DNA of 50,516 nt from TMP-86 sp031394735 (GTDB taxonomy: Bacteria; Pseudomonadota; Gammaproteobacteria; Steroidobacterales; Steroidobacteraceae), in contig JANMXI010000301.1 of the NCBI GenBank assembly GCA_031394735.1, positions 1-50,516 on the forward strand, read 5' to 3'. Below, piece by piece: positions 33,874-41,994 of this stretch; within the stretch, counting starts at the first letter, position 1; each line of letters opens with the position of its first letter. The position numbers were made by a program, and so were the translations under genes. The notes under the pieces are model-generated. The model was not told where the DNA came from, searched no databases, and saw nothing but the letters and a program-made list of their open reading frames with translations.

Positions 33874-34256
33874 TGACCCCCACGGATACGGTCCGGGCTT
33901 TCATCGACGCGTGGAATGCCAACGACATCGATCGCGTCGTCGCCGCTTTGCATGCGGATATCCACTATCACAACCTACCGCTGGAACCCATTCAGGGCCG
34001 CGACGCGGTGCGCGCCTATTTGAAGGCCCAGGCGAATTTCGACTGGGTCGATTGGAAATTGCTGGCGATTGCCGCCAGCGGTGGCACCGTGTTGACCGAG
34101 CGGATCGACGAATTCGGCGTCGGAGGCGCGCACGTCAAACTGCCCATCATGGGCGCGTTCGAAGTACTCGACGGGTTGATCATTGCGTGGCGCGACTACT
34201 TCGATCTGGCCATGTATCGTCAACAGCGCGATGGACGTCAGCGCGACGGCCGCTGA
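33873..34256 (+). CDS. Limonene-1,2-epoxide hydrolase-like protein
   Basis: This 127-residue protein of the SnoaL/LEH fold has all residues of the LEH catalytic site by position: Y32 and N34 in YHN (Y53, N55 in Rhodococcus LEH), R77 and D79 in ERIDEF (R99, D101) and D108 in WRDYFD (D132). It should hydrolyse an epoxide to a trans-diol. The substrate here is likely produced by one of the monooxygenases. The 127-residue size is slightly shorter than LEH (about 149). The start overlaps the SDR 3 stop (TGATG). Confidence 0.82.
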   Translation: MTPTDTVRAFIDAWNANDIDRVVAALHADIHYHNLPLEPIQGRDAVRAYLKAQANFDWVDWKLLAIAASGGTVLTERIDEFGVGGAHVKLPIMGAFEVLDGLIIAWRDYFDLAMYRQQRDGRQRDGR

Positions 34257-34268
34257 GGAATTTTGCGT

Positions 34269-35261
34269 ATGTCGATTCAACAAGCCCGGACCATCGACAT
34301 TCACGCGCACCTGGTGCTCGAGGAAACCTTTGGCGCCGCCGGCGAACACGGTCCGGAGTTGACCACGGCCGAGGATGGCCGGCCGCTGTTCAGGGTCGGT
34401 GGCTACCGCTTGCATGGGGTGCGTTATCGCAACAGTCCCTTCATGGATCTGGATTTGCGCATCGCCGCCATGGACAAGGCCGGCATCGACTTTCAGGTCG
34501 TGTCGCCCAATCCGCTGACGTATTTTCATTTTGTCGATACGGCATCGGCCACCGCCTTTTGCCGCCGGCAAAACGATGTCATGGCCAAGCGCATCGCGCC
34601 CTACCGCAATCGCCTGGCGGGTTTTGCCGCATTGCCCATGCAGGACCCGGCGGCATCAGCCGACGAACTCAAGCGCGCCGTCGAGGAGCTGGGATTGTGG
34701 GCGCCCTATGTCGGCACGGAGTTTGGCATCCGGCTGGATTCACCCAGCATGGATCCCCTGTATCGGCGCTGTGTGGAGTTGAACGTGCCGCTGTTTTTTC
34801 ACCCTGCACCGGCCGGCATCGATGGGCCCGCAGCCTTTCCGCCGGTGAACTATTTCGATCTGGATCTGCTGATCGGCTTCGCCACTCAGGAAACGATTGC
34901 GGTGGCAACGCTGATCTTCGGCGGGGTATTGGATCGACACCCACAGCTGGATATCTGCGTCAGTCATGGCGGCGGCGCTGTCGGCTTTCTGACGGGGCGA
35001 TTATCGCAGGCGGCGCGCAAGCGTCCCTGGTCGCCCGATGCACTGCGCAGCGAGGATGCCTTCGAATCGCGTTTGAAGCGGCTGTGGTTCGACAACCACG
35101 TGCATGATGCCCGCTCATTGGCGTTGCTCGCGGGCATCGTGGGTGAGGACAGGCTGGTGTTGGGCACCAATTTTGCCGGTTGGGATCAGCCGGAGGACCT
35201 GCGCAGCGATGCGGCGCCGGCCTATTTGGCCCACAATGCGCGGCGTCTACTGCGCAAATGA
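34269..35261 (+). CDS. ACMSD-like amidohydrolase-2 family protein
   Basis: This 330-residue TIM-barrel protein (PF04909) has HxH at H12/H14 and a His in FFHPAP. Where ACMSD-type decarboxylases read (S/T)D followed by aromatic and Pro, this one reads GTNFAGWD; the expected metal-ligand Asp appears as Asn. The family includes decarboxylases of aromatic or unsaturated keto acids and metal-dependent hydrolases. The ATG at 34269 follows GAGGAA 8 nt upstream. A decarboxylase or hydrolase role downstream of oxidation is inferred. Confidence 0.8.
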   Translation: MSIQQARTIDIHAHLVLEETFGAAGEHGPELTTAEDGRPLFRVGGYRLHGVRYRNSPFMDLDLRIAAMDKAGIDFQVVSPNPLTYFHFVDTASATAFCRRQNDVMAKRIAPYRNRLAGFAALPMQDPAASADELKRAVEELGLWAPYVGTEFGIRLDSPSMDPLYRRCVELNVPLFFHPAPAGIDGPAAFPPVNYFDLDLLIGFATQETIAVATLIFGGVLDRHPQLDICVSHGGGAVGFLTGRLSQAARKRPWSPDALRSEDAFESRLKRLWFDNHVHDARSLALLAGIVGEDRLVLGTNFAGWDQPEDLRSDAAPAYLAHNARRLLRK

Positions 35262-35279
35262 AATAGACGGAGAAGGATG

Positions 35280-36041
35280 ATGCGCGAGTTGAATGGCATG
35301 TCGGTGTTGGTGACCGGCGGCGGATCGGGGATCGGCGCCGGCATCGCGCGGTATCTGGCCGGGCGCGGAGCGCGCGTCACCATCAGCGGCCGGCGTCAGG
35401 ATAAAGTCGACGCGGTGGCCACCGCCATCGGTCCGGCGTGCCGCGGGGTTGCGGGCGATGTGACCATCGAGGCGGATCGGCAGAGCATGCTCAGCGCCGC
35501 GCTGGAGCATGGCGGCAAGCTCGATGCGCTGGTGAACAATGCCGCCAATATGTACCGCCAGGCGGTGGGTGAGTACACCGAGTCACTGCTCAAAGAGGCC
35601 TTCGACACCAACGTCATATCGGCGATGATGCTCTCCAGCAGCGCCGTGCCTCATTTGGAAAAGACGCAGGGCGCAATCGTATTCATGGGCTCCACGCACA
35701 CGCGCCGCGCATTCCCCGGCGCATCCCCGTATGCCACGACCAAAGCGGCCGTGGAAGGGTTGACCCGTGTCATGGCGGCCGAACTGGGTCGCAAGCTGAT
35801 CCGCGTCGGTTGTATTCTGCCGGGCGCGGTCAGCACTGAACTGAACCTGCGCGCCGGACTGTTCAACGCCTCGCAAGCCGCCGACCGTTATGCGGCGGTG
35901 GCGCCGCTACATGCGCTGGGGCGTATCGGCACCGAGACCGAGATCGCCGAGGCGGTGGAATATCTGATCCGCGCCGAATGGGTCACGGGGGTTGCGCTGG
36001 AAGTCGATGGCGGCATCGCGCTGGGCGTATCGCAATTTTGA
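35280..36041 (+). CDS. Short-chain dehydrogenase/reductase (SDR 4)
   Basis: This 253-residue SDR has TGGGSGIG, NNAA (instead of NNAG), S138, Y151 and K155 (YATTK). It shares the start MREL/MREI, motif positions and HTRRAFPGASPY with SDR 2, so the two are paralogues. The ATG at 35280 is chosen over 35277 because it aligns with SDR 2 and is further from GGAGAAGG. Confidence 0.92.
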   Translation: MRELNGMSVLVTGGGSGIGAGIARYLAGRGARVTISGRRQDKVDAVATAIGPACRGVAGDVTIEADRQSMLSAALEHGGKLDALVNNAANMYRQAVGEYTESLLKEAFDTNVISAMMLSSSAVPHLEKTQGAIVFMGSTHTRRAFPGASPYATTKAAVEGLTRVMAAELGRKLIRVGCILPGAVSTELNLRAGLFNASQAADRYAAVAPLHALGRIGTETEIAEAVEYLIRAEWVTGVALEVDGGIALGVSQF

Positions 36042-36064
36042 GTGTTGGCACACGAGGAAGGTCC

Positions 36065-37936
36065 ATGAGAATTTATCGAGCACTGTTGTGGATGTCGCTG
36101 GGCATTGCCGGCCATTTTTCATACGCCGCCGAGCCTGCGGCTGCGACCCTTGCCAATCCCGAAACCCTGCCCGGCGCGTCGATCTTCAAAGAGCGCTGCG
36201 CGCATTGCCATCTGGGTCAGGTACCCAAGGCGCCGAGCAAGACTTTCCTGCAGATGATGCCGGCAGATGCCATCGCCGCCGCCCTGATCAGCGGCATCAT
36301 GCAGGGGCAATCGGCCGGTTTGACTGACGCGCAGAAGCACGATGTGGCGCATTACCTGTCGGGCGAGACCGTTGAGCAGGCCGCGATGGCCAAGGATCCG
36401 CCGCGCTGCAAGCCCGCCCGGAGCCCATCGAACGCAGCCGCTGCGCCGGCGCTGACGGGGTGGGGCTTCGATGCGCGTAACTCGCATAGCATTCCTGCGG
36501 ACGTTGCCGGCCTGGCAGTGTCCGACATTCCGAAGCTCAAACTCAAATGGGCACTGAACTACCACGGGGCCATCCGCGCCCGGTCGCAGCCGACCTTTGC
36601 GCAGGGCTCATTGTTCGTGGGCAGTCAGAACGGCACGGTCTACGCGCTGGACCCGAAGAGCGGTTGCATGCATTGGAGTTTCCGCGCCGGCGCTGAAGTG
36701 CGCACACCCGTGGTTGTGGCCAACGATGGCGGCGCGCAGGCTGGCGCTCATCTGACGGCATTCTTCGGCGATATCGTGGGCCGTGTCTATGCGGTCGATG
36801 CATCGACCGGCGTGCTGAAATGGAAGCAGCGTTTGGACGACCATCCCAGCGCAACCATCACCGGCGCGCCGCTGTATCACGCCGGCCGCCTCTATGTGCC
36901 GCTGTCCTCTCTGGAGGAAGCCGGTGTAGATCCGACCTACCCCTGTTGCAGCTTCCGCGGTTCGCTGCAGGCGCTGGATTCGAAGACGGGTGCGACGATC
37001 TGGAAAACGTATACGGTCGACAAACCCGCCGTGGTCACCGGCAAGACCAAATCCGGTACCGAAACCCGCGGGCCCTCCGGCGCACCGATCTGGAATTCAC
37101 CGACGCTGGATACCGCGCGTGGGTTGCTGTACGTAGGCACGGGCAACAACTATTCCTCTCCCGGCACGCCGCTGAGCGACTCGGTGGTTGCCTTCGATAG
37201 GGCCACTGGCGCGGTGCGCTGGCATTGGCAGTCCTTCGCCGATGACACCTGGAACATCGCCTGCATGGTCGGTATCGAAGGCTGTCCGGAGAAAGTCGGC
37301 CCGGACTTCGACATCGGTGCCGGCACGCTGCTCATGAAAAACTCCGCTGGCGGCGATCTGATCCTGGTCGGCCGCAAGGACGGCACTGTGTTCGCGCTGG
37401 ATGCCGACAAGCATGATCGCGCGTTGTGGCAGGCGAAGCTGGGCCGGGGCAGCATTCAAGGCGGCGTGCAATTCGCCCTCGCCGCCGATGCGCAACGCGT
37501 GTACGTGCCGATTTCGGACATGGCGGATGCCCACGATGGCCGTGTGTACAGCGAGCCAGCACGCCCCGGCTTGTATGCGCTAAGTCCGACCGATGGCGCG
37601 CTGCTGTGGTCCGCGCGCGCCGACAATGTATGTGCCGGCCGCGAGTTCTGCGATTCGGGCATTCTTGCGGCGGTCACCACCATTTCCGGCGCCGTTTTCG
37701 CCGGCCACATGGACGGCCGGGTCCGTGCGTATGACAGCCGCAATGGCAAGGTATTGTGGAGCTATGACACCTTGCCCGAGATCACCACGGTGTCAGGCGC
37801 CAAAGGCCATGGCGGCTCCATCGGTGGCGGCGGACCGGTGGTGTATCGGGGCATGGTGTATGTGAATTCCGGCTACGGTCTGTACGGTCACATGCCGGGC
37901 AATCTGCTGCTGGCATTTTCCGTCGACGGGAAATGA
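36065..37936 (+). CDS. Quinohaemoprotein alcohol dehydrogenase (PVADH-like)
   Basis: This 623-residue exported protein has a signal peptide (1-21, cleavage near SYA-AEP), then a class I cytochrome c domain (CAHCH at 45-49) placed N-terminal to an eight-bladed PQQ beta-propeller. A vicinal Cys pair CC (294-295), typical of PQQ-dependent dehydrogenases, is present. The domain order (haem first) matches polyvinyl alcohol dehydrogenase rather than type II alcohol dehydrogenase (haem last). It would oxidize an alcohol or lactol in the periplasm. It ends the operon, 23 nt after SDR 4. Confidence 0.85.
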   Translation: MRIYRALLWMSLGIAGHFSYAAEPAAATLANPETLPGASIFKERCAHCHLGQVPKAPSKTFLQMMPADAIAAALISGIMQGQSAGLTDAQKHDVAHYLSGETVEQAAMAKDPPRCKPARSPSNAAAAPALTGWGFDARNSHSIPADVAGLAVSDIPKLKLKWALNYHGAIRARSQPTFAQGSLFVGSQNGTVYALDPKSGCMHWSFRAGAEVRTPVVVANDGGAQAGAHLTAFFGDIVGRVYAVDASTGVLKWKQRLDDHPSATITGAPLYHAGRLYVPLSSLEEAGVDPTYPCCSFRGSLQALDSKTGATIWKTYTVDKPAVVTGKTKSGTETRGPSGAPIWNSPTLDTARGLLYVGTGNNYSSPGTPLSDSVVAFDRATGAVRWHWQSFADDTWNIACMVGIEGCPEKVGPDFDIGAGTLLMKNSAGGDLILVGRKDGTVFALDADKHDRALWQAKLGRGSIQGGVQFALAADAQRVYVPISDMADAHDGRVYSEPARPGLYALSPTDGALLWSARADNVCAGREFCDSGILAAVTTISGAVFAGHMDGRVRAYDSRNGKVLWSYDTLPEITTVSGAKGHGGSIGGGGPVVYRGMVYVNSGYGLYGHMPGNLLLAFSVDGK

Positions 37937-37966
37937 TGCGCGCAGGAGCGGCGAAGGCCAGCTCCA

Positions 37967-39460
37967 TCAGTCTGCCGCGACGGTGCGATCGCGCGCCCAT
38001 TGCCGCAGCGACTCCACCTGCTCGGCCATGACCACGGACAGCGGTCGGGTGGCGGCCATTTCCACATCGATGAGTTCGGCCGTGACGGATTCGCGCCGAG
38101 CCAAGGCGCCGTATTGCGCTGCCACGATCGCCTGCTCGATCTCCGCGCCGGTGAAGCCATCACTGTGTTGCATCAACGATGGCAACTCCTCACTCGTCAG
38201 GACGATGCCGCGCTTGCGCGCGTGGATCAGCAGGATTTCTGCGCGCGCGGAAGGTGTGGGCAGATCGACGAAGAAGATTTCATCGAAGCGTCCCTTGCGT
38301 ACCAGTTCGGGCGGCAACGAGGTGATGTCATTCGCGGTCGCCACGACGAAAATGCGCTCGCGCTGTTCGGCAATCCAGGTCAGGAACCCGCCCAGCACCC
38401 GCCGCGAGGTGCCGTTGTCGCCATCGCCGGAGGCCAGCGCCTTTTCGATCTCATCGATCCACACCACGCACGGCGCGAGCGCGTCCGCTGCCTGCAGTGA
38501 TTCGCGCAGGTTTCGCTCCGATTCCCCATGCCATTTGCTGTACAGCGCGCTGACGTCCAGGCGGAGCAGCGGCAGTCCGAATACACCGGCCGCCGCTTTC
38601 GCCGCCAGGCTTTTGCCGCAGCCTTGCACGCCCAGCAGCAGAATGCCCTTGGGCGGGTCGAGTCCGCCGCTGCTGCCGTCATACGCGCTGCGCCGCATGG
38701 TCAGCCATTGACGCAGCCGCTTCATGCCGCCGAGGTCGGTGAATTTCGCGGCATCCGGTTCATAGCTGAGAATGCCGCTTCGATTGAGCAGACGGTGCTT
38801 GGCCGCGAACACGCCTGGAAGGTCGGAGCTGGTCAAAGCACCGTCATTGAACACGGCTTGGCGCGCCAGGCGTTCGCAATCTACAGCGGACACCCCACGC
38901 AGATTTTCGATCAAGGCTTCCATCGCTGCCGGATCCACCTGCGCGGGGCGTCCCGGGCGTACGGCTGACCATTCATCGATGACGGTCTGCACCACCGCGC
39001 GCCGGTCGGCGGCCGAGGGCAGGGCGATTGTAAGCTCGGCGCTCAGATGCTGCAGCTCCGCCGGCAGCGTGATCGCATGCGACACCAGCACCAGAGTGCG
39101 CGCCAGTTGGCCGTAGGCCAGCACGATGTCCTTGAGAAGGCGTACGGCAACCGGATTGTCGAGGTAGGGATGAAAATCCAGCAGCACATAAATGCCGGGG
39201 ACGTTCGTGACCTTGATGTGCTTGAGCAAGTCCTGCGGATCGCATAGGTGCTTTTGCGATCCACCGAGGTCCATGTCCCTGCGGGCGAGGCCGGCCGTGA
39301 CGCTCCATTGGAAGACGCCCCAGCCGCGAGGACGGTGCACCCGCAGACTGGCTGCCTGCACCAGTTCCAGCACGCGCTGCTCGTCCTTGCTTTGAATGAC
39401 GATGAGTGCGACGCGCGACGCCAGCAATGCCTCGAGTTCGGCCTGAGGTGATTGACTCAC
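37967..39460 (-). CDS. Ycf46-like AAA ATPase
   Basis: This 497-residue protein starts VSQSPQAELEALLASRVALIVIQ, the N-terminal domain of Ycf46-type AAA proteins, with LLDFHPYL following. The AAA domain has Walker A GVQGCGKS, Walker B VVWIDEIE, sensor ATAND and an Arg finger region RKGRFDE. The function of this family is not settled; in cyanobacteria Ycf46 relates to photosynthesis or inorganic carbon response. The start is a GTG at 39460 in a GTGA overlap with the Yip1-like gene stop. A longer in-frame reading upstream lies inside the Yip1 gene. Confidence 0.82.
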   Translation of the reverse strand: MSQSPQAELEALLASRVALIVIQSKDEQRVLELVQAASLRVHRPRGWGVFQWSVTAGLARRDMDLGGSQKHLCDPQDLLKHIKVTNVPGIYVLLDFHPYLDNPVAVRLLKDIVLAYGQLARTLVLVSHAITLPAELQHLSAELTIALPSAADRRAVVQTVIDEWSAVRPGRPAQVDPAAMEALIENLRGVSAVDCERLARQAVFNDGALTSSDLPGVFAAKHRLLNRSGILSYEPDAAKFTDLGGMKRLRQWLTMRRSAYDGSSGGLDPPKGILLLGVQGCGKSLAAKAAAGVFGLPLLRLDVSALYSKWHGESERNLRESLQAADALAPCVVWIDEIEKALASGDGDNGTSRRVLGGFLTWIAEQRERIFVVATANDITSLPPELVRKGRFDEIFFVDLPTPSARAEILLIHARKRGIVLTSEELPSLMQHSDGFTGAEIEQAIVAAQYGALARRESVTAELIDVEMAATRPLSVVMAEQVESLRQWARDRTVAAD

Positions 39461-40080
39461 GTCTGCGGCAGCTGTCCCGTGAGCAGAATCACGAACACCA
39501 GGATGATGCCCAGCACGAATCCGGAGATGACCTGACCCAGCAGCCACGTGCCGGCGGCGCCGCCGGTCCGCAGCCGGTGAACCTCGCTCAGACCCATGAT
39601 TTGCAGGACGATGCTCCACAAACCCAGCAGCGCAAAGCCGCCGATCTGGATGGCATTGAGGAAGGTTTCGAAGGTTTCGGTTTCCGCCCCCGGCGTTTCG
39701 ATGAACGCGTGATTGCCGAGCAGTAACGCGGCGAGGCACCAGATGGCCAATGAACCGACCATGGGTACGCTGCCATAGCTGAGTACATGGAGGACCTGCG
39801 CCCGGGTGGCCTGACCACCGGCCCGACGCCCCATCCAGGTGTAGATCCAGGCCTGGATCCAGATGATGGCGATGCCGATGAGCATGCCTTGGGAGGCGGC
39901 GCGGACGAATATTTCCGCCACGCCGGTCTTGGACCCCAAGTTGCCGGCGCGCCCCAGTGCCAGCACGACCACCATGCCTTGGACGCCGCTGAGCAGGTAG
40001 TCGAGAATTCCGATGGGTTTGTCCGCCAGCTCCCGGAATACTTTTCGGGGGCGGATCCAGACTTCTTGAAGCGCATTCAT
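39457..40080 (-). CDS. Yip1-family multi-spanning membrane protein
   Basis: This 207-residue protein has about five hydrophobic segments (the first around VVVLALG, then IGIAIIWIQAWIY, MVGSLAIWCLAALLL, IGGFALLGLWSIVLQI, and VISGFVLGIILVFVILL) and the N-terminal RPRKVFRELA pattern of Yip1 proteins. The function in bacteria is unknown. The ATG at 40080 is preferred; an upstream extension has no membrane signature. Coupled to the AAA ATPase gene by overlap. Confidence 0.8.
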   Translation of the reverse strand: MNALQEVWIRPRKVFRELADKPIGILDYLLSGVQGMVVVLALGRAGNLGSKTGVAEIFVRAASQGMLIGIAIIWIQAWIYTWMGRRAGGQATRAQVLHVLSYGSVPMVGSLAIWCLAALLLGNHAFIETPGAETETFETFLNAIQIGGFALLGLWSIVLQIMGLSEVHRLRTGGAAGTWLLGQVISGFVLGIILVFVILLTGQLPQT

Positions 40081-40203
40081 CTGACGCAGGTTACGCAATT
40101 GAATTGAACGCTGCCACCTTGCGGCGCATGGGGAGTAGTGACAGCCGCAGAATTCAGGACTAATCTCAACACAAGCGTTCGGCACTTCAAGAGGTGACAA
40201 CAG

Positions 40204-40653
40204 ATGGCGAAGAAGACTCGATCCAAGGCCGGCTCAAAAGCCAAGAAATCCAAGGCCAAGAAGCCGAAGCGTGCGCAAGCAAAGGCGGCGCCGCGCAAGA
40301 AGAAAAAGACTGCGGCCAAGAAAGCTGCCAAGCGCGTGAAGAAGCCAGCTGCGAAAAAAGCCGCGCCGAAGAAAAAGGCTGCCGCGAAGAAAAAAGCCGC
40401 CGCGCCCAAGAAAGTTGCCAGGAAGGCGGCTCCTAAAAAGGCCGCTCCCAAGAAGGCTGCTCCTAAGAAAGCAATGGCGAAGAAGCCTGCGGTGTCGGCG
40501 GCGTTCGCGCCACCCCGCAAGCCGGCAAAGCCTGCGTCTGTTGCCGCGCCGTCAATTCTGGATCCAGCACCCGTGACGCGGACGCCTGCGCCGGCGGCAA
40601 CACCGGATTCCAATGGCAGCGGCCCCAGCACCAGCCAGACGCCGCTGTTCTAG
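40204..40653 (+). CDS. Lys/Ala-rich histone H1-like protein
   Basis: This 149-residue protein has a strongly basic, Ala/Lys/Pro-repeat region (about residues 1-95, with runs such as APKKAAPKKAAPKKA) and a Pro/Ala/Ser/Thr-rich, less charged tail. It resembles bacterial histone H1-like and AlgP-type DNA-binding proteins, which bind DNA non-specifically and can affect nucleoid compaction. The repeat unit is near CCTAAGAAGGC in DNA. AAGAGGTGA precedes the ATG. It is divergent from the Yip1 gene. The composition bias explains the repeats; no catalytic domain is present. Confidence 0.82.
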   Translation: MAKKTRSKAGSKAKKSKAKKPKRAQAKAAPRKKKKTAAKKAAKRVKKPAAKKAAPKKKAAAKKKAAAPKKVARKAAPKKAAPKKAAPKKAMAKKPAVSAAFAPPRKPAKPASVAAPSILDPAPVTRTPAPAATPDSNGSGPSTSQTPLF

Positions 40654-40665
40654 GATCTTGTCCTG

Positions 40666-40703
40666 ACCGGCTCGTAGCGGCTTTGCGGTCGCTGCGAGCC
40701 GGT
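40666..40703. terminator. Bidirectional hairpin terminator
   Basis: ACCGGCTCGTAGCG (40666-40679) pairs with CGCTGCGAGCCGGT (40690-40703) in a 14-bp stem with one G-T pair around a 10-nt loop. It lies between the stops of the histone-like gene and the convergent DUF1501 gene. T-richness after the stem is weak (TTTGAG). Confidence 0.75.
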
Positions 40704-40710
40704 TTGAGTC

Positions 40711-41994
40711 CTAGGCCTTGATCAAGCCGGACAACGGCTTGATGGTCCCGCTGTCGGGAAAGACCGTCCGCTCCAATCGCCCCCGATCGATAGCCAGATG
40801 ATCGGCCAACACCGCTTTGTATACGCCGCGCAGATCCTGGGTGGGCATCAAGTCGCGTCCTTGATACAGATCCGCGGGCGCCAGCCCCGGCCATTGAGTC
40901 ACGACCCTGCCGCCGGCGATTGCTCCGCCCACCAGGAAACAGCAGGTTGCCGTGCCGTGATCGGTGCCACGCGTGCCGTTCATGGCGGCGGTGCGACCGA
41001 ATTCGGTCACCACCATCACCACCGTTCTTTGCCATAGAGGACCAAGGCCGCCGGCGAAGGCGCGCAACGATTGATCCAGGCCGGACAGGCGATTGGCCAA
41101 CGTGCCTTGCGCGCCGCCCTGGTTGGCATGGGTATCCCAGCCCGACGCTTCGAGCACCGCGATTTCCGGGCCTCCGTCCGACGCCATGATGGCGGCGGCC
41201 ATTTGCGCGGACTTTTGGATACGTGCGTTGACCTGACGTTTGGGATTGTCGGCGTTCGCGACGGGTGTCGTGCCCGCGTCTCTCATCGCCATCGAAGCGG
41301 GTGCGGGCGTTTCGATGTCCTGGCCGAGTTTCTCCGACTGCACGGCTTCGCTCAAACGCGCGGAGAACCAGTCGTCCTTGGAATATAGATCCGCAAGCCG
41401 CGCCATCAGGTCTTCGTCCATGTCCGGCGTGACCTGCGCGGATTTGGATAGCACTTCCTGATCGCCGCGCAGGATCAACGGCACGTTCTGGCTCAGGGCC
41501 AGCGCGCGATCCTTAGTTTTGGGGGCATTTCGAATCGGCATCGCGGCCAACGCGCGGTTCAACCAGCCATCGGCGCTGCCTTGTCGCGGGGTGAGGCCGC
41601 TTTCGAGGACAGCCTGGCCGTCGAAATGCGAACGGTCGCGATAGGGGGAGGCCACGGCGTGCAGGACGAGGAGTTCCTTTGCGCGGTAACGTTCATGCAG
41701 AAAGGCGAGCGCGGGATGCAAGCCGAAATGACCATCCAGGTCCAAGGCGCCGCCCGCGCCGGCGGGTGGAGGAATCGCCAGATCGCGATGCAGTCCGGCG
41801 TAGTGCGGGTCGGCGTAGGGCGGCACGGCGGCGAGGCCATCGAGTGCGCCGCGCAGGATGATGACCACGAAGCGCGCTTCGCTTCCATTGCTGGCGAACA
41901 GGACCTCGGGCAGTGCCGCGCTGGCGGCGATGGCGCCTGCGCCCACCAAGAAGCGGCGGCGGCTGGGGTCGCAACGGCGGGTGACTTGCCTCAT
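40711..41994 (-). CDS. DUF1501 secreted protein with Tat signal
   Basis: This 427-residue protein has a twin-arginine signal (SRRRFLVGAG at 11-20) and the DUF1501 sulfatase-like alpha/beta fold (VVIILRGALDGL, GWDTHANQG, TEFGRT, DHGTA). The family is almost always paired with DUF1800, as here, where the two overlap by 4 nt (ATGA). Function is unknown; a periplasmic role is inferred. Confidence 0.9.
   Translation of the reverse strand: MRQVTRRCDPSRRRFLVGAGAIAASAALPEVLFASNGSEARFVVIILRGALDGLAAVPPYADPHYAGLHRDLAIPPPAGAGGALDLDGHFGLHPALAFLHERYRAKELLVLHAVASPYRDRSHFDGQAVLESGLTPRQGSADGWLNRALAAMPIRNAPKTKDRALALSQNVPLILRGDQEVLSKSAQVTPDMDEDLMARLADLYSKDDWFSARLSEAVQSEKLGQDIETPAPASMAMRDAGTTPVANADNPKRQVNARIQKSAQMAAAIMASDGGPEIAVLEASGWDTHANQGGAQGTLANRLSGLDQSLRAFAGGLGPLWQRTVVMVVTEFGRTAAMNGTRGTDHGTATCCFLVGGAIAGGRVVTQWPGLAPADLYQGRDLMPTQDLRGVYKAVLADHLAIDRGRLERTVFPDSGTIKPLSGLIKA

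Noticed and set aside
37937..37966. Hairpin between the quinohaemoprotein and the AAA ATPase genes
   Set aside because: The inverted repeat GGAGC/GCTCC is only 5 bp with no T tract; too weak to call a terminator.
40320..40480. Short tandem-like DNA repeats that could be mistaken for a repeat array or CRISPR
   Set aside because: The repeats are codons for APKK/AAKK units of the histone-like protein; there are no unique spacers and no cas genes.
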